Positions 8,731 to 17,221 of a DNA stretch of 64,000 bases are shown in pieces. Both the position numbers and the translations under genes were made by a program. The notes under the pieces were generated by a model. The model did no database searches, was not told the origin of the DNA, and saw only the letters and a program-made list of their open reading frames with translations. Within the stretch, counting starts at the first letter, position 1. The number at the start of each line of letters is the position of its first letter. Where the stretch lies: the NCBI GenBank assembly GCA_945861625.1, contig CAMAVI010000008.1, forward strand, positions 1 to 64,000, given 5' to 3'. Source of the stretch: Candidatus Sulfopaludibacter sp. SbA3. GTDB taxonomy: Bacteria > Acidobacteriota > Terriglobia > Bryobacterales > Bryobacteraceae.

Positions 8731-9924
8731 CTATTTGGGTAACGGGAAATACATCACCAGGCCGACCAGCGCGGTGTCCTGGTTCTTCCTGAATCCAGCG
8801 GAGCCAGTGGCGAAATAGGCCACGTCGGACCAATCACGACGGTACTCGAACTTGGTCATGATGCCGGGCACAAACTCGTAGTTGAGCGTGCCGGTAAACT
8901 CCTTGATATTCTGCTTGGCGCCGGTGATGAAACCGTCGTTGTCTTTGTAGAGTTCCCAGCGAGGCGCGAAGTACAGCTTGCGGGTACCGATCTTGCCGGC
9001 GACGGCGAAGGCATGCCAATCCGCCGTAACATTGACGGGCTGCGAGTTGTTCCGGCCGTAGGCGTAGTTGACGTAGAAAGCGAACTTGTCGCTGGGCGTG
9101 ACGGTCACGTTTGTGTCGAAGTAATTCCGGAATCCTTTTCCGGCGCCGGTGATGAAGTTACCGGTCGCCGGGTTCACCGCCGAATTCTCCGGCCCAAAGT
9201 AGTAGCTGCTGGCCCACGCGACCTTACCGAACGTCACGGCGCTGGTCAGCCCGACGGTCTTGCCGCTATTATTGTCGAACACGTTGTTCCAACCATTCAC
9301 CAATTGGACACCAGCCGTGAAGTGGCTGCCCATAGGCTTCGAGAAGCGCGCGCCGAAGTGATAGAAAGGACCGTTGGTATACAGCAGCGCGCGTGAGTAG
9401 TTCCAGTTCACGTACGTTTCGGTAAGTTCGGCGCCGGCAAACGTATAGAACTTGCCGAAATCCATCTGCACGCCGCCCCAACCCTTGGGCTTTACGCTCA
9501 GATAGCCTTGCGCCACGTGATTCAAGAAGGTGTTGCTGACCACTGAATTGCTGTATGCGGTGGTTCGCGCGAAGCCGGCGATGTTGGGATTACCCGGCTC
9601 GCCCGCGCTGAAGATTTCCATGCCGGTGCCGAACCCGAAGTCAAACACGAAGCCGACGGGATCGGGCGCCATCTCCAACCGCATCTTGGCGAAGTTCAAG
9701 TCGAAAGAATTCGCGCTGGCGTCGAAATTGTGCAGCGTGTTAACCCGCGACGCCGGATGGTTGTTGTTGAAGCTAAAGTAACCGTCCACGGTTCCGCTGA
9801 GGCTAATGGAGCCAATGGAAAAAGCCGTCGGCGTGGAAGCCGGAGCCGGAGCCGGAGCCTGGGCAAACACGACCGTCGAGGCGGCAAGCAGACAACTCGC
9901 GGCACATAATCTTATCTTGTTCAA
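8731..9924 (-). CDS. Outer-membrane beta-barrel porin (OmpL-like)
   Basis: 397 residues. The TTG at 9924 is chosen because GGAGG sits 5-6 nt upstream; a further in-frame TTG at 9936 would place that ribosome site inside the gene. A signal peptide ends at ASTVVFAQA, followed by a short Ala/Pro linker and then alternating aromatic/polar beta strands to the C-terminus (GLVMYFPLPK). The pattern SLSGTVDGYFSFNNN and the full-length barrel match the putative beta-barrel porin family. A general diffusion or substrate channel is likely; substrate unknown. Has its own terminator. Confidence 0.8.
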   Translation of the reverse strand: MNKIRLCAASCLLAASTVVFAQAPAPAPASTPTAFSIGSISLSGTVDGYFSFNNNHPASRVNTLHNFDASANSFDLNFAKMRLEMAPDPVGFVFDFGFGTGMEIFSAGEPGNPNIAGFARTTAYSNSVVSNTFLNHVAQGYLSVKPKGWGGVQMDFGKFYTFAGAELTETYVNWNYSRALLYTNGPFYHFGARFSKPMGSHFTAGVQLVNGWNNVFDNNSGKTVGLTSAVTFGKVAWASSYYFGPENSAVNPATGNFITGAGKGFRNYFDTNVTVTPSDKFAFYVNYAYGRNNSQPVNVTADWHAFAVAGKIGTRKLYFAPRWELYKDNDGFITGAKQNIKEFTGTLNYEFVPGIMTKFEYRRDWSDVAYFATGSAGFRKNQDTALVGLVMYFPLPK

Positions 9925-10032
9925 GAGAACCTCCAAAGCTTTCTGAGCTGATATATCGCCAACAGCAACTTAGGCTGCCGGAACTGAAGTGCGAATAACC
10001 CGATTGTAACGATTGATCCGGGGCTTGGCTAA

Positions 10033-10109
10033 TAGATAATTTGAATTGACCTCATGGTCTCTAACTGATTCTTTATCAATGGGTTAGATATAGATAATTT
10101 GGATTGGCC
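10033..10109. repeat. Two-copy 19-bp imperfect direct repeat upstream of glnD
   Basis: TAGATAATTTGAATTGACC (10033-10051) recurs as TAGATAATTTGGATTGGCC (10091-10109), 17 of 19 bases identical and 58 bp apart start to start. The repeat lies in the AT-rich gap between the divergent porin gene and glnD. It may be a pair of regulator-binding sites, since the spacing is close to 5.5 helical turns. No known consensus was recognised. Confidence 0.6.
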
Positions 10110-10181
10110 CCATACACAGGTTTTGTCACTAAACCGTTGCTGTATGCGTAATACTGGAGGTGGGACGCAACCGGAAGTTAC

Positions 10182-12656
10182 ATGGCATCGGCAACAACCA
10201 GCCTCGAGAAGTTGCACACCAGCCAGGCCTGGACCGAGAGCCGGACGACGTTTTACGCCGACGGAGACGCGGCGGCGGTGCAACGGGTGCTGTCGTCGGT
10301 GATCGACCAGATGTGCACGCAGGCGTTTCAAGCAACGCTGCAGCCGGCGTTTCCCTTGGGCTTGGCCATGCTGGCCGTGGGCGGCTACGGCCGCCGCGAG
10401 TTGTTCCCGTACTCCGACATCGACATCATGATCCTGCTGGAGAACGAAGCTCTGGCCCTGTCGATGAAAGAACCGCTTTCCGAGTTCATGCGACTGTTGT
10501 GGGACGCGGGCCTGCGGCTGAGCCATTCCGTGCGCACGGTGAACGAGCTCTTGGAAGTCCACGAGCAGAATGTGGAGCTGGATATCAGCCTGCTCGACCG
10601 CCGGTTCCTGGCCGGCGACCGCGGCGTGTTCGCCCGGCTGGAGGGCAAGCTGCCGGCGTTTCTGGTCAAGCAGGGGCAGAAGCTGGCGCGGCACCTGTGC
10701 CAGCTCACGCGCGGCCGGCACGAGAAATACCAGGCCACGTTGTTCCACCTGGAACCGGACATGAAGGAGACTCCGGGCGGCCTGCGCGATCTGCATTTCG
10801 TGGCGTGGATTGCGAAACTGCGGCCGGAGTTGAGCGCCCACGAATCTCTGGGGCCGACGGCGGCATTTCTCAGCTCGCTGCGCTGCTTCCTGCATTATGA
10901 AGTCGGCCGCGACCGCAACGTGTTGAACTTCGAAGCCCAGGAAAGCATCGTCAACCAGGCATTCAGTGAGGTCAAAACGCCTCCCTTGTGGATGCGCGAG
11001 TATTTTACGCACGCCCGTGCCGTGTTCCGCGAAGCGCAGCGCACGCTGGATGCCTGCGAAAAAAGCGAGACCTCGCTGTTGAACAGTTTTCGCGATCTGC
11101 GGTCCCGTTTTTCAAACTCGGAGTTTACGGTTTCCCGCGAGCGCACCTTCCTGCGCAACCCGGCGCAGTTGCACAGCGATCCGGAACTGGTGCTGCGTCT
11201 GCTGGAATTCGTCGCGCGGCACGGCGTTCCGCTGGCCGCGGAAACGGAGCGTAGGCTGGAGGCGGCCCGCCCTGTGTTTGCGGCGTGGTGCTCCACTCCG
11301 CGCCCCTTGTGGCGTTCGCTCAAGATCGTTCTCGGCCTGCCGCACGCGGCCGCCGCTTTGCGGGTTCTGCAGAATACCGGGCTGATGCAAGCAGTCTTTC
11401 CGGAATGGGAGAGCATCGTAAGTCTGGTCGTGCGCGATTTTTACCACCGCTATACAGTGGATGAGCACACGCTGGTGTGCATCGAGCGCCTGGCCGAGTT
11501 GCGGTCGACCAAGGATCCTGTCGCCGGCCGTTTTGCCGAGTTGTTCTCAGAGATCGACAACCCCGCCGTGCTGGTGTTTGCCTTGCTGTATCACGATGTC
11601 GGCAAAGGTGCGTTTACCGGCAGACATTCCCAGGTCGGCTTCGATTGGGCGCGGACTGCCATGGCCAGGATGCAAGTTCCGGAGGACGAACAAGAGACCG
11701 TCGGGTTCCTGATTCTGCATCATCTGGCGCTTACCGAAGTCATGACGGGCCGCGATCTCAGCGATCCCACGACGGCGCGCGCGCTGGCCGATCGCGTGGG
11801 CACCATCGAGCGCTTGAAGATGCTGGCCGTACTGACGTTCGCGGATATCTCCGGGGTAAACCCCGGCGCGATGACGCCGTGGCGCGCCGAGCAGTTATGG
11901 CGTGTCTATCGGATCGCCCAACAGGAACTCACGCGGGAGCTGGAGACGGATCGCATCGAGGAAGTGCCCCCAGATTTGGCCGGCGCCGACTTCATCAAGG
12001 GGTTCCCGGTGCGTTACTTGCGGACGCACTCTCCAGCGGAGATTCAGAACCACATCCGGTTGTACGAATTGAGCCGGCCCACGGGCGTGGCCGTGGAACT
12101 TAAGCACAGCGAAGGCAGTTGGCGCGCTGAGGTCGTCGCGCGCGACATGCCGTTTCTGTTCGCGTCGCTGGCCGGCGCGTTGTCCAGCTTCGGGCTGGAC
12201 ATTTTGAAAGCCGAAGCGTTCTCCAATGCCAAGGGCCTTATCCTCGACACGTTCGTGTTTGCCGATCCGCGGCGGACGCTGGAATTGAATCCATCGGAAG
12301 CCGATCGCCTGCGGGATCTGATCGGCAAAGTGGCCACCGGTAAGCAGGACGTGCAGAATCTGCTGAAAACCAGGACGCAGCCCGATCCCAAGCGTTCCGG
12401 TGAACCGCCCAGCGTCTTGTTCGATTCCGACGCCTGCGAGACGGCAACCCTCGTCGAGATCGTCACCGAAGACCGGCCGGGATTACTGCACAACCTGGCG
12501 ATGGCGTTCTCCTCGGCGGCCTGCAACATCGACGTAGTGCTCATCGACACCAAGGGCAAACGCGCCATCGACGTATTTTACGTGGAACATCAAGGCGCCA
12601 AGCTCACGCCGCAAACCCAGGCCGCGCTCAAAGAGCGATTGCTCGCGGCGTGCTGA
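10182..12656 (+). CDS. glnD: [Protein-PII] uridylyltransferase / uridylyl-removing enzyme
   Basis: 824 residues. Senses glutamine and adds or removes UMP on PII signalling proteins. Domains in order: nucleotidyltransferase (GGYGRREL followed by PYSDIDIMIL, residues about 67-85, with catalytic Asp79 and Asp81), PII-uridylyltransferase helical region, HD hydrolase domain (LLYHDVGKG near residue 468) and two C-terminal ACT domains (about 645-720 and 750-824). All catalytic motifs look intact. GGAAG lies just upstream of the ATG. It converges on a glutamine synthetase gene, consistent with a nitrogen-control locus. Confidence 0.94.
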   Translation: MASATTSLEKLHTSQAWTESRTTFYADGDAAAVQRVLSSVIDQMCTQAFQATLQPAFPLGLAMLAVGGYGRRELFPYSDIDIMILLENEALALSMKEPLSEFMRLLWDAGLRLSHSVRTVNELLEVHEQNVELDISLLDRRFLAGDRGVFARLEGKLPAFLVKQGQKLARHLCQLTRGRHEKYQATLFHLEPDMKETPGGLRDLHFVAWIAKLRPELSAHESLGPTAAFLSSLRCFLHYEVGRDRNVLNFEAQESIVNQAFSEVKTPPLWMREYFTHARAVFREAQRTLDACEKSETSLLNSFRDLRSRFSNSEFTVSRERTFLRNPAQLHSDPELVLRLLEFVARHGVPLAAETERRLEAARPVFAAWCSTPRPLWRSLKIVLGLPHAAAALRVLQNTGLMQAVFPEWESIVSLVVRDFYHRYTVDEHTLVCIERLAELRSTKDPVAGRFAELFSEIDNPAVLVFALLYHDVGKGAFTGRHSQVGFDWARTAMARMQVPEDEQETVGFLILHHLALTEVMTGRDLSDPTTARALADRVGTIERLKMLAVLTFADISGVNPGAMTPWRAEQLWRVYRIAQQELTRELETDRIEEVPPDLAGADFIKGFPVRYLRTHSPAEIQNHIRLYELSRPTGVAVELKHSEGSWRAEVVARDMPFLFASLAGALSSFGLDILKAEAFSNAKGLILDTFVFADPRRTLELNPSEADRLRDLIGKVATGKQDVQNLLKTRTQPDPKRSGEPPSVLFDSDACETATLVEIVTEDRPGLLHNLAMAFSSAACNIDVVLIDTKGKRAIDVFYVEHQGAKLTPQTQAALKERLLAAC

Positions 12657-12660
12657 CCTG

Positions 12661-12705
12661 CTAAAGAAAATGCCCCAGGTTCTCACCCGGGGCATTCTAT
12701 ATTTC
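12661..12705. terminator. Bidirectional terminator between glnD and glutamine synthetase
   Basis: Stem AATGCCCC (12669-12676) pairs with GGGGCATT (12689-12696). T-rich sequence follows on the plus side, and an A-rich tract (12663-12670) gives T's on the minus side. It therefore serves both convergent genes. Confidence 0.75.
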
Positions 12706-12729
12706 GACTTCTGTCTACGGACTTCTTCC

Positions 12730-14160
12730 CTAGAACTGATTCCAGAGGTACTGATTGTAGACCTCATGGTGGAACTGCACCTCCGCCGGTTTGACGATGG
12801 TACCCAGCAGGCGCGCGCAGCGGTCCGCCGAGCCTTTCTTCAATTCGGCGTAACGCGCCTTTACATCTTCGCCCAGAATCTTGGTGGTCCATTCGGACTT
12901 GTTGAAGTTATCCATGGCGTCGTAGATGTTGTCGGGCAGGAAGCGCTTGGCCGTGCGTAGATCCTTGATCTTCGAAATGTTGCCGTCGATGCCGGTCTTG
13001 AAGATCGAATACAGGACCATATAGGGGTTGGCGTCGGGACCCACCGCGCGCACCTCCACGCGAATGCTGCGCTCGTTGCCGAGCGGTATTCGCACCAGCG
13101 AACCACGATCCACTGCCGAAGCGATGAGCTGATTGGGGGCTTCAAAGTGCGGGTCCAAGCGCCGGTAGGCATTGACGCTGGCGTTGAGCAGCAGGCAGAT
13201 GTCGTTGCCAGCCGTAAGAATGCGGTCGGTGAAATCCCAGCCGAGTTTGCCCAGTTTCTCCTCGCCCTTGGGATCCCAGAACTGATTCTTGCCATCCTTG
13301 CTGATGGAAACATTGGTGTGCATACCACTGCCGTTGACGCCCACCACCGGCTTGGGCAGGAAGCAGGCGGTGAGACCCATCTGGGCGGCCACCTGGCGGC
13401 AGATGAACTTGTAAAGCTGGATGTGATCCGCGGCAGCCACTACTTCGGCGTAGCTGTAGTTGATTTCAAACTGCGACGGCGCGACTTCCGGATGGTCTTT
13501 TTCGTTCTGGAAGCCCATGGCGCGCTGCACTTCCGCTACGCGATCAATGAAGGTGCGAAGCGGATCGCCGGGCAGTGAATGATAATAGCCGCCGGTGTTG
13601 ACGTACTCGAACTTGCCGGTGTCGTGATAGCGGCGCTCGGCGTCGGTGCCCGCAAACAGGAAGCCTTCGATTTCGTTGGCGGCGTTCAGCGTGTAGCCAT
13701 TCTTCTTGAACTGCGCGCCGGCGTAAGACTTGAGGACGCCGCGAATGTCGGCCGCATAGGGGCTGCCGTCCTTGTCAATGACTTCACCAAATACCAGCAC
13801 CTTGCCCGCCCCGAAAAAGTCGGCCGGAGCCCAATAAAACGCGGCCCAATCAATGCCTAGGCGAAGATCGCTTTCCCGCTGCGCCGTGAAGCCACGAATC
13901 GAAGAGCCGTCGAAGGTCAGGTTGTCCCAGCTGCCCAGCAGGAACTTCTTGTCATAGTCCAGCATGTGCAGCCGGCCTTCGAGATCGCTGAACATGACCG
14001 TGACCGCTTTGATGCGCTTCTCATCGGTCAAATACTTCAACCGTTCTTCGCGAATCTTCTCGATGGGAACGCGGCTCAGGCGCTGCTTCTTGGCATGCAG
14101 GTTCAACTCTTCCAATTCGGTGTATGAAAGTTGCAGGAAATCGTGCAGTTGGTTGCTCAT
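12730..14160 (-). CDS. glnA: Glutamine synthetase, type I
   Basis: 476 residues, with GAGGAGAAGA immediately before the ATG. Makes glutamine from glutamate, ammonia and ATP. Recognisable GS signatures include FDGSSIRGF, EIEGFLF, GVNGSGMHTNVSISKDG (ATP region) and NERSIRVEVRAVGPDANPY (glutamate/cation binding). The C-terminal segment reads LPDNIYDAMDNFN. A Tyr sits where the adenylylated Tyr of enteric GS lies (NLYDLP), but the neighbouring residues differ, so control by adenylylation is doubtful. The C-terminus (YNQYLWNQF) resembles the Gram-positive alpha type. Convergent with glnD. Confidence 0.92.
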   Translation of the reverse strand: MSNQLHDFLQLSYTELEELNLHAKKQRLSRVPIEKIREERLKYLTDEKRIKAVTVMFSDLEGRLHMLDYDKKFLLGSWDNLTFDGSSIRGFTAQRESDLRLGIDWAAFYWAPADFFGAGKVLVFGEVIDKDGSPYAADIRGVLKSYAGAQFKKNGYTLNAANEIEGFLFAGTDAERRYHDTGKFEYVNTGGYYHSLPGDPLRTFIDRVAEVQRAMGFQNEKDHPEVAPSQFEINYSYAEVVAAADHIQLYKFICRQVAAQMGLTACFLPKPVVGVNGSGMHTNVSISKDGKNQFWDPKGEEKLGKLGWDFTDRILTAGNDICLLLNASVNAYRRLDPHFEAPNQLIASAVDRGSLVRIPLGNERSIRVEVRAVGPDANPYMVLYSIFKTGIDGNISKIKDLRTAKRFLPDNIYDAMDNFNKSEWTTKILGEDVKARYAELKKGSADRCARLLGTIVKPAEVQFHHEVYNQYLWNQF

Positions 14161-14309
14161 TCTTCTCCTCGGGGCTGTCTAGGACAGGATTTGACTTTGC
14201 GACTGATCCTACATTGTCATCGAAAACCAGGCTTTCCGGCAAGGCTTCGTCGATAGATTGTGTTTATGGGGTTGATTCCCCGGGGAAATAGAGCAGGAAC
14301 CGGCGTAGG

Positions 14310-14984
14310 ATGGAAGACATCCGTATGGCGTTTCCGTTCTTGCGGCGGCTTTTGGGGGCCCTTGCGCTGGCAGCGGCGGGCTTCGGCATTTTAGCCCCGT
14401 CTATCTCCGCCCAGGCAGCATCGGATCAGGTTCCGGGCATCGGCAAATTGCTGGTTGCGCGTAGCGACGCCCCAGATCCGGTGTTTGGGAAAACCGTCAT
14501 ATTGCTGGTCCGCTACCAGCGGGACGGAACTTTGGGTCTGGTGATCAACCGTCCGACGGATGTCCCGATATCGCGGGCATTGCGTGGCGTGAAGGGAGCC
14601 GAACGTCGCGACGAGCCCGTGTATGCGGGAGGTCCGGTAGCCTCGGGCACAGCGCTGGCGCTGCTACGGGCGAACGTCATGCCCGAGGAAGGCGTGGCGC
14701 ATGTCCACGGTAAGGTCTACACGATTACGAACGGGCCGTTCCTCGAAAAGACTCTGGAGAGCAAAGCCGGACCCGAGGAGTTGCGCGTTTTCATGGGCTA
14801 TAGCGGCTGGGCACGAGGCCAACTTGAGAGCGAAATCGAGAGTGGCTTCTGGCATGTTCTTCCGGCCGACGCCGGCCTTGCCTTCGACGAGGAGCCCGCG
14901 ACTCTGTGGACCCGCTTAGCCGCCCGGGCCGAGCAGCGCATCGCGCGGGTGTTGTTTCCCAGGCTCGCTCGCCCCGCGAATTAG
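14310..14984 (+). CDS. YqgE/AlgH-family protein with signal peptide
   Basis: 224 residues. After a hydrophobic N-terminal segment (signal peptide, likely cut after ISAQA) comes the AlgH/DUF179 fold: GIGKLLVARSDAPDPVFGKTV, GTLGLVINRPTDVP, VYAGGPVASGTALAL and VFMGYSGWARGQLESEIESG. Classic AlgH proteins are cytoplasmic and about 185 residues, so the exported form is unusual. The internal Met at codon 6 is an equally possible start. Biochemical role unknown. It converges on the threonine aldolase gene with a 4-bp overlap of stop regions. Confidence 0.85.
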   Translation: MEDIRMAFPFLRRLLGALALAAAGFGILAPSISAQAASDQVPGIGKLLVARSDAPDPVFGKTVILLVRYQRDGTLGLVINRPTDVPISRALRGVKGAERRDEPVYAGGPVASGTALALLRANVMPEEGVAHVHGKVYTITNGPFLEKTLESKAGPEELRVFMGYSGWARGQLESEIESGFWHVLPADAGLAFDEEPATLWTRLAARAEQRIARVLFPRLARPAN

Positions 14985-16018
14985 CTCGAAGCCAGTGCGG
15001 CGATCATTTCCGCCGCGCGCTCGCACTGCTGACGGGTCACGTCCAAGTGGGTCACGGCGCGAATGGTGCGCGGGCCGAAGATGCTGACTAGAAGTCCGCG
15101 CTCCCATGCGCGCGCCGCGAATTCAGCAGCGCTGGGCGCGTCCGGCGCAAGATGAAACACGATGATATTGGTCTGCACGGTGGCCAGATCCACAACGATG
15201 CGGCTGCTCGCGGCGATGCTTTCGGCGATCATGCGCGCGTGGGCATGATCTTCGGCAAGGCGCGTCATGTTGTGGTCCAGGGCGTACAGCGCGGCGGCCG
15301 CGAGCAGACCCACCTGACGCATGGCCCCGCCCAATGTACGGCGGCAGCGCACGCAGCGTTGGATGGTTTCCTTGCTGCCGGCGAGCAGGCTTCCGGCGGG
15401 CGCGCCCAAACCTTTCGAAAAAGCCACTGACACCAAATCGAAGGGCGCGGCGCATTGGGCGAGCGACAGGCCGCTCGCTACAGCCGCGTTCCACAAGCGC
15501 GCGCCGTCGAGGTACGTCGCGATGCCGCGAGCGGCCGCCTCCTGGCAGATCGCCGCGGCTTCCGGTTGTGGGAATACGATGCCGCCGGAGCGGTTGTGCG
15601 TGTTTTCGACTTCGACGAGCGTGGTCGCCGGGTATAGCATGTGCCCGCGCGGCTTGATGGCGGCGGCAAATTCATCGCGCGTGAAGACGCCACGCGCACC
15701 AATCGCGGTAAACTGCACGCCGGCGTTGGCGGCCGAGGCTCCCGCCTCATGCCACACGGCATGAGCCTCATGACTCACAATCACGTCGTCGCCGGGACGG
15801 GTCAACGCCCGCAGTGCAGCCTGGTTCGCCATCGTACCCGTGGGAAACCACAACGCGGCTTCCTTGCCCAGCAGAGCGGCGGCGCGCTCCTGCAATAGGT
15901 TGATCGTCGGGTCCTCGCCGAATTGATCGTCGCCAACAGGCGCGATGGCGATTTCCGCGCGCATCTCCGGCGATGGTCGCGTCACAGTGTCGGAACGGAG
16001 GTCAATGGTTTCTGCCAT
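14981..16018 (-). CDS. ltaE: Low-specificity L-threonine aldolase
   Basis: 345 residues. A PLP enzyme that cleaves threonine or allo-threonine to glycine and acetaldehyde. Family motifs are IDLRSDTVTRPS, GDDQFGEDPTINLL, FPTGTMANQAAL, LVEVENTHNRSGG, YLDGARLWNAAVASG and SVAFSKGLGAPAGSLLAG with the PLP lysine. Length is typical. The ATG lacks a clear ribosome site. Confidence 0.93.
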   Translation of the reverse strand: MAETIDLRSDTVTRPSPEMRAEIAIAPVGDDQFGEDPTINLLQERAAALLGKEAALWFPTGTMANQAALRALTRPGDDVIVSHEAHAVWHEAGASAANAGVQFTAIGARGVFTRDEFAAAIKPRGHMLYPATTLVEVENTHNRSGGIVFPQPEAAAICQEAAARGIATYLDGARLWNAAVASGLSLAQCAAPFDLVSVAFSKGLGAPAGSLLAGSKETIQRCVRCRRTLGGAMRQVGLLAAAALYALDHNMTRLAEDHAHARMIAESIAASSRIVVDLATVQTNIIVFHLAPDAPSAAEFAARAWERGLLVSIFGPRTIRAVTHLDVTRQQCERAAEMIAALASS

Positions 16019-16112
16019 GAAGGGTAGTATGACCTTTATTCAGATGCTCGGGGGGCGGTAGCGTCCGGCGAAAAATTTTAGTAGCCTGTGCTGTTTGGGA
16101 GCAAGACCTACT

Positions 16113-17087
16113 ATGCCGAAAACTACGAAGATTTCATTACTGATTTCCTTGGCCGCAATTGCTTTGGCCTTGAGCGTGACCAGGAGCGTCGCGCAGACGC
16201 CGAAGCCGAAGCCGAAGCATATCAACCGGGCACTCGAACTTTTGGAACAAGGTCAGCCGATTTACTATACCGGCTCGCACTCCGGAACTGAAGGAAGCTT
16301 TGAGCAGGGCAAGAAAGACGCACACATTTACGCCGACTATATCAGCTACGACATGGAGCACGCCCCTTACGACATCAAGGGGCTGTCCGACTACATGCGC
16401 GGGCTCGTCGCCGGCGGACCCACCAAGAGCGGGCATCGCACGCCGCCCGTCATCGTGAATGTGCCGGTGAATGGCACCGATGAGGCCGCGGTCCGTGCCA
16501 ACGCGTGGATGTTCCAGCAGGTGCTGGCAACAGGAGTCCACGGCGTTTTGCTGACACATGCGGACACGCCCGGCGCCGTGCGTGCTTTTGTGGAGGCCAT
16601 CCGTTTTCCGATCCACAAGCAGGGCGTCGGCAAAGGCATTAACGAAGGCCGGCGCGGCGCGCACGGGACTCCCACGGCGGCGCAGATCTGGGGCGTATCC
16701 AACGAAGAATATCTGGACAAGGCCGACGCGTGGCCGCTCAACCCCAACGGTGAATTGCTGCTGGGCCTGAAGCTGGAGGACAAGTACGCGCTGGAGAATG
16801 CGGAAGCGAACTTGAAGGTCCCGGGCATCTCGTTTGCCGAGTGGGGTCCGGGCGATATGGCCTTGTCGCTGGGCGTTCGCGGCAAGAACACCGAGAACGA
16901 CCCCAAAATGGCGGCGGCGCGAGCGAAGGTTTTCGCCGCCTGCAAGGCCAACAAGATCTTCTTTTTGAACTCGATGAACGCCAAGAACGTGATCGACATG
17001 ATCAAGGAAGGCGTCATGGTCGGCCCGGCCAGTCCAGAAGCGGCCGAGATCGGGCGCAAGTTCACCAAGCGGCAGATGCCTTGGTAG
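16113..17087 (+). CDS. Secreted HpcH/HpaI-type aldolase
   Basis: 324 residues from the ATG at 16113, which has GGGAGCAAG upstream; the TTG at 16095 is less likely. An N-terminal signal peptide ends near SVAQT and is followed by a Lys/Pro linker (PKPKPK). The body matches the HpcH/HpaI aldolase/citrate-lyase TIM barrel: ADYISYDMEHAPYD, GVHGVLLTHADTPGAVRAFVEA, EWGPGDMALSLG. Relatives in the cytoplasm cleave 2-keto-3-deoxy sugar acids or 4-hydroxy-2-oxo acids. Export to the periplasm is unusual and the substrate is not known. It lies directly upstream of the TonB-receptor cassette. Confidence 0.8.
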   Translation: MPKTTKISLLISLAAIALALSVTRSVAQTPKPKPKHINRALELLEQGQPIYYTGSHSGTEGSFEQGKKDAHIYADYISYDMEHAPYDIKGLSDYMRGLVAGGPTKSGHRTPPVIVNVPVNGTDEAAVRANAWMFQQVLATGVHGVLLTHADTPGAVRAFVEAIRFPIHKQGVGKGINEGRRGAHGTPTAAQIWGVSNEEYLDKADAWPLNPNGELLLGLKLEDKYALENAEANLKVPGISFAEWGPGDMALSLGVRGKNTENDPKMAAARAKVFAACKANKIFFLNSMNAKNVIDMIKEGVMVGPASPEAAEIGRKFTKRQMPW

Positions 17088-17221
17088 CGCCGTTCGGAAC
17101 GCCGCGACAAACCCCGCGACAAACCCCTTCCATTCCGGAAGGAGTTATGTTAACGTCTCATGAAGCTGTGTGCCATGTGGCATAGGGTCAAGGTAGCGGG
17201 ACTGAAATAAAGGAGGTTTCC

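Noticed and set aside
17147-17185. 12-codon peptide (MLTSHEAVCHVA) before the TonB receptor
   Set aside because: The ribosome site is only 2 nt from the ATG and nothing shows regulation by a leader peptide.
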